A program made the position numbers and the translations under genes. Positions 1-4,202 of a stretch of DNA of 6,328 nucleotides are shown one piece after another. Where the stretch lies: NCBI GenBank assembly GCA_900547595.1, contig URHE01000106.1, positions 1-6,328 on the forward strand, written 5' to 3'. Position 1 is the stretch's first letter; every line of letters begins with the position of its first letter. This DNA comes from an uncultured Desulfovibrio sp. (GTDB lineage: Bacteria > Desulfobacterota > Desulfovibrionia > Desulfovibrionales > Desulfovibrionaceae). The notes beneath the pieces were generated by a model that saw nothing but the letters and a program-made list of their open reading frames with translations, made no database searches and had not been told where the DNA came from.

Positions 1-1
1 C

Positions 2-79
2 CCAAAAGGCGGCGGGCGGCGCCGGTGCCCGCAAAGGACCGGCGGCAAGGCGAAGTCTGGCTCGTGCGGCGGTACATGA
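2..79 (+). CDS. C-terminal end of an unidentified upstream gene (partial)
   Basis: Frame 2 is open from the window edge to a TGA at 77-79 and encodes 25 residues, a Gly/Arg/Lys-rich tail with two cysteines that ends in SGSCGGT. I do not recognise the protein. This frame is preferred because its stop lies about 25 nt before a hairpin followed by six T (105-140), the usual distance for a gene end and its terminator. Frame 1 is open to 210 and frame 3 runs on into metF, but both would cross that terminator and the metF promoter. The alternative is that the stretch is non-coding. Confidence is low because only a tail is visible. Confidence 0.3.
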   Translation, partial: PKGGGRRRCPQRTGGKAKSGSCGGT

Positions 80-100
80 TGCTGGGGGCCCGTCCCGACA

Positions 101-140
101 GGAGGCCGGGCGAAACGCGCTCCTTTTCCCCGGCTTTTTT
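101..140 (+). terminator. Rho-independent terminator of the upstream gene
   Basis: GCCGGG at 105-110 pairs with CCCGGC at 129-134 and is followed directly by T6 at 135-140. The bases just upstream (GGAG, 101-104) can extend the stem weakly into the T-run by A-U and G-U pairs. The loop is long (18 nt) but contains a small GCG-aaa-CGC hairpin. It separates whatever lies upstream from the metF promoter. A second hairpin (128-149) shares its right arm and would compete with it. Confidence 0.5.
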
Positions 141-183
141 AAGTCGGGGGCACCGCTTTGGCAAGGTAGAAGGCAGGGGCGGC

Positions 184-211
184 TTGACATATCAATATAT
201 CTTGATATAGG
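184..211 (+). promoter_or_regulatory. metF promoter, sigma-70 type
   Basis: A perfect -35 box TTGACA (184-189) is followed after 16 nt by TATAGG (206-211), a 4/6 match to TATAAT. Transcription would begin near 218, giving a leader of about 115 nt before the metF start at 333. The AT-rich block stands out from GC-rich surroundings. The spacer is almost wholly occupied by a palindrome (189-208), so a protein bound there should block RNA polymerase. Confidence 0.55.
189..208. promoter_or_regulatory. Palindromic operator in the metF promoter (candidate SahR site)
   Basis: The sequence ATATCAATATATCTTGATAT is a 20-bp dyad with 9 of 10 symmetric pairs; only T196/C201 break symmetry. It sits between the -35 and -10 boxes, the classic position for a repressor. 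Desulfovibrionales are known to control methionine-cycle genes through SahR, an ArsR-family regulator responding to S-adenosylhomocysteine, and metF belongs to that regulon in related genomes. From memory the SahR motif is an ATATCAA/TTGATAT palindrome of this type. The palindrome and its position are seen; the identity of the regulator is inferred. Confidence 0.55.
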
Positions 212-332
212 AATACCAACCATGGCAACATCGCGCGCCGGGGCATTTCCGCGAGCCCGGCGGGCATCCCCCAGGAACCGGGCCACCGGCGGGCGCCGTG
301 GCGCCGGGAGACCCGACTGCAAGGAGCGACCC

Positions 333-1202
333 ATGCGTATCGGCACACTGATCCGTCAGGCGGAGCGTCCGTTCTTTTCCCTGGAATTTTTTCCCCCGGC
401 GGAGGAGGGCCAGCTCCCCGCCTTTTACGCCACTGTGGAGGAACTGCGCGCGCTCCGGCCGCTCTTTGTTTCCGTGACTTACGGCGCGGGCGGCTCCAGG
501 CAGCGGAACACGCTTGCCGTCACCGCCGAGCTGACCCGGCGCGGGTTCACGGCCATGGCCCACCTGACCTGCGTGGGCGCGCAGCCGGAGGACATCGCCG
601 CGTTTCTGCATGCGTTGCGCGCGCATGGCGTGGACAATGTGCTTGCCCTGCGCGGCGATCCCCCCCGGGGAAGCTCATGGGAAAGCGCCTGCGGGGCCTT
701 CCGCCACACGGTGGAGCTTGTGCGTTTTATCCGCCAGTGCGAGCCGGACATGGGCATCGGCGTTGCCGCCTATCCCGCGCCGCATCCGGAATCCGCCACC
801 TTTGCCCTTGATCGTCGCCATACTGCGGAAAAACTGGCCGCGGGCGCCGATTTTGCCATCACCCAGCTCTTTTTCGATGTGCGGGAATACGAGGCGCTGG
901 TGGAGAATCTGCGCGCGCGCGGCGTGGATGTGCCGGTCATCCCCGGCATCCTGCCCATCCAGAGCCTGGATTCGCTGCGGCGCGTGCTTGCGCTCTGCGG
1001 CGCCAACATTCCCGGCAAACTCTATCTGGAACTGGAAGAAGCCCATGCCAGGGGCGGCACCGAGGCCGTGCGCGACGCCGGACTGGCCTTTGCCCTGCGC
1101 CAGATCCGCCGCCTGATCGACATGGGCGCGCCCGGCATCCATCTCTACACGCTGAACAGGAAGGACATGTGCTGCCGCATCGCGGAGGAAGCGCGCTTTT
1201 AG
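333..1202 (+). CDS. metF: 5,10-methylenetetrahydrofolate reductase
   Basis: MetF reduces 5,10-methylene-THF to 5-methyl-THF in the cytoplasm, using FAD, and supplies the methyl group for homocysteine methylation to methionine. The 289-residue product is a single TIM-barrel of normal bacterial length. Visible family motifs are SLEFFPP (Glu18, matching E. coli Glu28), VSVTYGAGGS (46-55), HLTC (77-80), LRGDPP (Asp109, matching Asp120), AYPAPHPES (146-154), TQLFFD (Gln178, matching Gln183), PGILPI and the C-terminal LYTLN. All key catalytic and flavin-binding positions are present. The start at 333 is chosen because AAGGAG lies 6 nt upstream (321-326) and the protein then begins at the usual family position. 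An in-frame ATG at 222 would add 37 Arg-rich residues unlike the family. The gene appears monocistronic under its own promoter. The electron donor (NADH or ferredoxin via partners) cannot be read from the sequence. Confidence 0.95.
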   Translation: MRIGTLIRQAERPFFSLEFFPPAEEGQLPAFYATVEELRALRPLFVSVTYGAGGSRQRNTLAVTAELTRRGFTAMAHLTCVGAQPEDIAAFLHALRAHGVDNVLALRGDPPRGSSWESACGAFRHTVELVRFIRQCEPDMGIGVAAYPAPHPESATFALDRRHTAEKLAAGADFAITQLFFDVREYEALVENLRARGVDVPVIPGILPIQSLDSLRRVLALCGANIPGKLYLELEEAHARGGTEAVRDAGLAFALRQIRRLIDMGAPGIHLYTLNRKDMCCRIAEEARF

Positions 1203-1211
1203 CGCATTTTG

Positions 1212-1247
1212 CTGAGGAAAATATCTGCAAACAGCTATTTTCCTCAG
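1212..1247. repeat. Long stem-loop downstream of metF
   Basis: CTGAGGAAAATA (1212-1223) pairs perfectly with TATTTTCCTCAG (1236-1247). After one mismatch (T1224/C1235) the inner CTG/CAG closes a CAAA tetraloop (1228-1231). That is 15 pairs in 16 positions, all around centre 1229.5, with a further outer AGCG/CGCT pairing (1201-1204 with 1252-1255). It begins 10 nt after the metF stop and could act as a 3' end or mRNA stabiliser. No T-run follows on either strand, so it is not a standard intrinsic terminator. It may be a copy of an extragenic palindromic repeat. Confidence 0.6.
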
Positions 1248-1293
1248 GTTTCGCTGCCCCCATTCCGGCGCGGGCGTCCGCTCCCGCAGCCGC

Positions 1294-1330
1294 CAGAGCG
1301 TTTACGCAATTTCATTGCATGAACGCTCTG
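1294..1330. repeat. Second long stem-loop between metF and the MFS gene
   Basis: CAGAGCGTT (1294-1302) pairs perfectly with AACGCTCTG (1322-1330), and GCAAT (1306-1310) with ATTGC (1314-1318), closing a TTC loop. Between the two stems there is a G-U pair, an A-U pair and one mismatch, so 16 of 17 positions pair around a single centre (1312). No T-run follows. It lies about 50 nt upstream of the transporter start, and together with the hairpin at 1212-1247 it fills most of the intergenic space. Extragenic palindromic repeat, processing site or protein-binding site are all possible. Confidence 0.55.
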
Positions 1331-1378
1331 AGCGCCCCGATAGCGCGTCTTGACCGGCGGCGGGGAGGCTCGTAGGCT

Positions 1379-2758
1379 GTGCGGATGGGGATCGAAAAAC
1401 GCCACCGCCCGCTTCTGGCCGCCATCTGCGCGTCCCTTTTCTGCATGCCGTTCATGCTTGCCGGGGTCAATGCCGTATTGCCCGCCATCGGGGAAAGCCT
1501 GGATGCCAGCGCCCGGCAACTGGGCCTCATCGGCGCGTTTTATTCGCTGGGCCTCGCCGTGTTCCAGCTGGCATCCGGCAGTCTGGGCGATATTTTCGGC
1601 CGCCGCCGCATTTTCCTGTCCGGCATCGCCATCTTCGCCGTGGCCGGGGCCGCGCTCGGCTTTGTGCGTTCAGCGCCGCTCTTCATTGCCCTGCGGCTGC
1701 TCCAGGGGCTTGGCGGGGCCATGTTCAACGCCAGCGGCCTGGCCCTGCTCGCCTCGGCGGCCCCGCCGGAAGAGCGGGCCGCCTATCTCGGCATCAGCGG
1801 CGCCGCCGTCTACGCCGGCATCGCCTGCGGGCCGCCCCTTGCGGGCCTTGTGGCGGGCTCGCTTGGCTGGCGCTGGCTCTTCTGGGGCAATGCCCTGGCC
1901 TTTGCGGGCGTCTTTCTGTTGATGAAATGCACCGTGCGGCAGGAATGGCGCACCGCCGAGGGCCAGCCCTTTGACCTGACGGGCTGCGGCATTTACGGCT
2001 GCGCCATGATCGCGCTCACCTTCGGCGCCTCTGAACTGGCGGAGCAGCCGGCGCTTGCCTGGGGCCTCCTTGCCGCCTTTGCGGCCCTGCTCGCGCTGTT
2101 CTGCCTGCGGGAGCTCAGGAGCCGCTATCCCATTCTGGACATACGCCTGCTTGCGCGCAACCGGGTGTTCGCGCTTTCCTCGCTGGCGGCGTTCGTCAAT
2201 TACAGTTCCTATTTCGGCATGCTCTTTTTCTTCAGTCTGTACCTCCAGGTGGGGCGGGGGCTGGGCGTGGAGGAGGCGGGCCTTGTCCTTGCGTTCCAGT
2301 CCGTCGTGCAGGCCGTGACCACGCCGGTGGCCGCCAGGCTCTGCAAAAGCTGGCAGCCGGGCCATGTGAGCGCTGTGGGCGTGGCGCTGTGCGGTCTTGG
2401 TCTGGCGGCGGCGGCCCTTGTGGACCTCGATTCATCGCTTGCGCTGGTATTTGTGGTGCAGGCCCTGCTTGGCGCGGGCATCAGCCTTTTTGCCCTGCCC
2501 AATACCGCCATCATTCTGGAAAGCGCGGGGCAGGAGCATGTGGGGCAGGCGGCGGGACTCACCGGGGCCGTGCGCACGGCCGGTCAGCTCTGCAACATGG
2601 TGATCATCACCCTGACGCTTGGCTTTTTCCTCGGCAATGCGCCCGTGGGCCCCGGGACGCTGGAGGGCTTCATGCGCTGCATGCGGGTGGATCTGATCAT
2701 TTTCTGTGTGTGCAATCTGGGCGCGGTCGGCTGTGTGCTTGCCCGTAACAGGAATTGA
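1379..2758 (+). CDS. MFS transporter, DHA2 (EmrB/QacA-like) family
   Basis: A 459-residue hydrophobic inner-membrane protein of the major facilitator superfamily, most like the 14-helix DHA2 drug:H+ antiporters. Motif A is GSLGDIFGRRRI (67-78), motif B is LRLLQGLGG (105-113, Arg106), motif C is GIACGPPLAG (147-156), followed by the WRWLFWGN segment (164-171) typical of DHA2 proteins after helix 5. The length suits 14 helices with short loops and no large soluble domain. The first-helix motif LDxTIVNVALP is degenerate: the segment reads FMLAGVNAVLP (25-35), with Met26 where the acidic residue is expected. GTG at 1379 has GGGGAGG 10 nt upstream (1362-1368); ATG at 1385 is an equally possible start two codons later. 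It stands alone, 176 nt after metF, with no regulator or outer-membrane partner beside it. The substrate cannot be read from the sequence; an exporter of a toxic compound or metabolite is the family default. Confidence 0.85.
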   Translation: MRMGIEKRHRPLLAAICASLFCMPFMLAGVNAVLPAIGESLDASARQLGLIGAFYSLGLAVFQLASGSLGDIFGRRRIFLSGIAIFAVAGAALGFVRSAPLFIALRLLQGLGGAMFNASGLALLASAAPPEERAAYLGISGAAVYAGIACGPPLAGLVAGSLGWRWLFWGNALAFAGVFLLMKCTVRQEWRTAEGQPFDLTGCGIYGCAMIALTFGASELAEQPALAWGLLAAFAALLALFCLRELRSRYPILDIRLLARNRVFALSSLAAFVNYSSYFGMLFFFSLYLQVGRGLGVEEAGLVLAFQSVVQAVTTPVAARLCKSWQPGHVSAVGVALCGLGLAAAALVDLDSSLALVFVVQALLGAGISLFALPNTAIILESAGQEHVGQAAGLTGAVRTAGQLCNMVIITLTLGFFLGNAPVGPGTLEGFMRCMRVDLIIFCVCNLGAVGCVLARNRN

Positions 2759-2789
2759 TTTTTTGTATTTCAATAGGTTATGTATGATA

Positions 2790-2806
2790 TTGCGCGTGAG
2801 GCGCAA
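2790..2806. other. Small hairpin after the MFS gene
   Basis: TTGCGC (2790-2795) and GCGCAA (2801-2806) form a 6-bp stem with a GTGAG loop. On the plus strand it is followed by A-rich rather than T-rich sequence, so it is a poor terminator for the MFS gene. The adjacent run of T after the MFS stop (2759-2764) has no stem before it. The transporter transcript therefore has no clear intrinsic terminator and may read into the flagellar unit. Confidence 0.35.
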
Positions 2807-2823
2807 AAAGAGTAAAAAAAGTC

Positions 2824-2850
2824 TAAAGTTTCGCCGGGCATGGCCGTAAA
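2824..2850 (+). promoter_or_regulatory. FliA (sigma-28) flagellar promoter
   Basis: TAAAGTTT (2824-2831) is an 8/8 match to the enterobacterial sigma-28 -35 box. After exactly 11 nt comes GCCGTAAA (2843-2850), a 6/8 match to GCCGATAA. Spacing and both boxes fit the consensus TAAAGTTT-N11-GCCGATAA. Transcription should start near 2857-2858, about 15 nt before the ATG of the first gene. The two genes behind it include flgM, the inhibitor of sigma-28, which makes functional sense as an autoregulatory loop. Confidence 0.8.
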
Positions 2851-2871
2851 GAGCAGCAGGATGGTGCCCTC

Positions 2872-3318
2872 ATGGCTGATATGCACACCCTGCAAATGCG
2901 GATCATGCTCCAGTGCTATGAGCAGCAATTGCTGGCGGCGCGCCGTCTTGCCCGGTTCCGCGTGAAGCGGCGCCTGGCCGAGGGGCTGAAGCCCCAGGAC
3001 CCCGATCCCTCCGTCAATCGCCGTGTCTTTGTGGAAAAAGTGGCACGGGAATTGTATGATACCCTCATATTCACGGGGAGCTCCAACCCCGTGGTGGAGG
3101 AGATCCGCGCGGAACTCAGCGAGGCCGTGGGCCTGGAAGTGGAGTTCACCTACCCGCCGGGGGCGCGGCTCCGCATCGTGGCCAGTGGTCCGGACGGGCA
3201 ACGGCCCCTCAGCGCGGAGGAAGAACGGCGCGCCCGGCATGCCTTGTGGCGCATCACGCGTCAGAAAGTTGACCAGAGCATGCTGGAGCGGCCGGAACGG
3301 CGCGAAGCCGCCTTTTGA
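2872..3318 (+). CDS. Uncharacterised FlgM-associated protein (DVU0524 type)
   Basis: A 148-residue soluble protein with no signal peptide or membrane segment. I recognise it by context and sequence style as the small conserved protein encoded next to flgM in Desulfovibrio (DVU0524 family); its function is not established. Residues 5-38 form a basic, probably helical stretch (YEQQLLAARRLARFRVKRR). Residues 50-90 contain the most structured part (FVEKVARELYDTLIFTGSSN, then VVEEIRAELSEAVG), and 91-105 a short strand-like segment (EFTYPPGARLRIV). Residues 114-138 form another charged helix. A weak AGGA (2858-2861) lies 10 nt before the ATG. It is first gene in the unit with flgM, 78 nt apart, directly behind a FliA promoter. 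A role with FlgM, as chaperone or modulator of sigma-28 inhibition or export, is inference from position only. Confidence 0.75.
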   Translation: MADMHTLQMRIMLQCYEQQLLAARRLARFRVKRRLAEGLKPQDPDPSVNRRVFVEKVARELYDTLIFTGSSNPVVEEIRAELSEAVGLEVEFTYPPGARLRIVASGPDGQRPLSAEEERRARHALWRITRQKVDQSMLERPERREAAF

Positions 3319-3396
3319 CGCCCCACCGGGGCCGCCGGGGCGGCCGGAAAGCAGGATACCCGGCGCGGGGCACGCCCCCGCCGAAGGAGCAATAGC

Positions 3397-3726
3397 ATGG
3401 AAATCCATAATGTCGGCATGGGCTATCCCCTGCTTGATCCTTACGGCAACAGCGCGGCTTCCGGCGTGGACAAAAGCGGCGAAGCCGCCGCCGTTCGTCC
3501 GAAATCCGCTGAGGACAGCGCGTCCGGCGGCGACACCATCAGCGTTTCGCGTGACGCGCTCCTGCTCACGGAGGCGCGCCGCGCGGCCCAGAATACGCCG
3601 GATGTGCGCGCCGACCGCGTGGAGGAGCTGCGCGCCCAGGTGGCCAATGGCACCTATACTGTTGACGCCCGCGTCCTTGCCGAAAATCTTGTGCGGGAGG
3701 AGCCTTCCCTGTTCCGCATCGTATGA
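3397..3726 (+). CDS. flgM: Anti-sigma-28 factor FlgM
   Basis: FlgM binds the flagellar sigma factor FliA in the cytoplasm and holds late flagellar genes off until the hook-basal body is complete, when FlgM is secreted through it. The 109-residue product has the usual two parts. The N-terminal region (1-46) is low-complexity Ala/Ser/Gly-rich, expected to be disordered and to carry the export signal. The conserved FlgM core (about 47-107) contains DTISVSRDA, the PDVRADRVEELRAQV helix (68-82), NGTYTVDARVLAENLV (84-99) and the ending EEPSLF. The start has AAGGAG 7 nt upstream (3384-3389). It is the second gene of the unit begun by the DVU0524-type gene and is followed by an intrinsic terminator, so it is probably made mainly from the FliA promoter at 2824. 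Confidence 0.93.
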   Translation: MEIHNVGMGYPLLDPYGNSAASGVDKSGEAAAVRPKSAEDSASGGDTISVSRDALLLTEARRAAQNTPDVRADRVEELRAQVANGTYTVDARVLAENLVREEPSLFRIV

Positions 3727-3770
3727 CGTCCATCGCTCTGCATCCGGACGGCGCAGGCCGCCCGGAGCGC

Positions 3771-3798
3771 GGGCCGCTCCTTCGTGGGCGGCCCTTTT
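3771..3798 (+). terminator. Rho-independent terminator after flgM
   Basis: GGGCCGC (3771-3777) pairs with GCGGCCC (3788-3794), with two further CC/GG pairs inside around a TTCGT loop, and is followed directly by TTTT (3795-3798). It lies 45 nt after the flgM stop and closes the DVU0524-type/flgM unit, so flgI needs its own promoter. Confidence 0.8.
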
Positions 3799-3843
3799 CA
3801 TTTGGCTCTGTCATACAATGCGGTTGAGAGATATTCCTTAAGT

Positions 3844-3868
3844 CCGTCTGGAGCGTAGCGACAGACGG
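3844..3868. repeat. Short inverted repeat next to the large palindrome
   Basis: CCGTCTG (3844-3850) is a perfect inverted match of CAGACGG (3862-3868), with an 11-nt loop. It abuts the outer edge of the large palindrome and is probably part of the same extragenic element. No T-run follows. Confidence 0.45.
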
Positions 3869-3875
3869 GTGCTGG

Positions 3876-4025
3876 TGCCGGAAGAATCCTAAAAAATAAG
3901 ATGCTTCGGTGCTGGCAAGGAAGAGAAAAATTTTCGCGGGGAGTGTACTTAAGTACTCGACCGAGAAAATTTTTTTCTGACGCCGCCAGCATCGAAGGAG
4001 CTATTTTTGACGGAGAATTCCGGCA
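3876..4025. repeat. 150-bp imperfect palindrome (candidate MITE or extragenic repeat)
   Basis: Several pairs of matching arms share one centre, 3950.5. TGCCGGAA (3876-3883) matches TTCCGGCA (4018-4025). AAAAATA near 3892-3898 matches TATTTTT (4002-4008). CTTCGGTGCTGGC (3904-3916) matches GCCAGCATCGAAG (3985-3997) with one mismatch. The A5T4 block at 3926-3934 matches 3966-3974 with a one-base shift. GTACTTAAGTAC (3945-3956) is a perfect central palindrome. The element is AT-rich in a GC-rich genome and has no coding sequence of its own. As DNA it could cruciform; as RNA it would fold into one long hairpin. It sits in the gap between flgM and flgI. A non-autonomous mobile element, a repeated extragenic palindrome or a conserved structured RNA are the candidates. 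Confidence 0.7.
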
Positions 4026-4083
4026 GTGTCCGCACAGCGCAGGCGCAGCATCGATGCAAAAGTGGAACAGCGCCTTCATTTTC

Positions 4084-4099
4084 AGGCATGATTTCTGCA
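4084..4099 (+). promoter_or_regulatory. Candidate sigma-54 promoter of flgI
   Basis: The stretch AGGCATGATTTCTGCA has the required GG (4085-4086) and GC (4097-4098) exactly 10 nt apart and matches 9 of 12 defined positions of TGGCACG-N4-TTGCW. A start near 4110 would leave a leader of about 93 nt before flgI. Early and middle flagellar genes are often RpoN-dependent in polar flagellates, and this unit is cut off from upstream transcription by the flgM terminator. No obvious activator site was identified. It may lie inside or beside the repeat element, which weakens the case. Confidence 0.35.
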
Positions 4100-4202
4100 T
4101 AAGCAGGGCAGCATCCAGGGCGCCGTTCACGATTCCCCACAGCCTGTGCGGGAAAGGACGTGATACCACGGGTAAATGGCTGACGGCGCGGGGGGAGTTG
4201 CC

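Noticed and set aside
222..332. Upstream ATG giving metF a 37-residue Arg-rich N-terminal extension
   Set aside because: The extension has no match to MetF proteins, while ATG 333 has AAGGAG at good spacing and gives the normal length. ATG 222 also lies within a few bases of the predicted transcript start.
218..332. SAM, SAH or cobalamin riboswitch in the metF leader
   Set aside because: Short GC hairpins are present, but I could not match the conserved cores of these riboswitches. The operator gives a simpler regulatory explanation.
1350..1378. Promoter directly before the MFS gene (TTGACC at 1350)
   Set aside because: No acceptable -10 box lies at 16-18 nt; TAGGCT is too weak to support a call.
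3326..3352. GC hairpin between the DVU0524-type gene and flgM
   Set aside because: GGCCGC/GCGGCC pairing exists, but no T-run follows and the two genes look co-transcribed. Such stems are common by chance at this GC content.
2770..3801. 343-codon minus-strand frame opposite the DVU0524-type gene and flgM
   Set aside because: Composition is that of a shadow frame, and it would run through the FliA promoter and the flgM terminator. The plus-strand genes have good motifs and ribosome sites.
4176..4202. Upstream ATG for flgI (nine extra codons)
   Set aside because: It has no good ribosome site and would put MADGAGGVA in front of a normal signal peptide. ATG 4203 has GGGGGAG just upstream.
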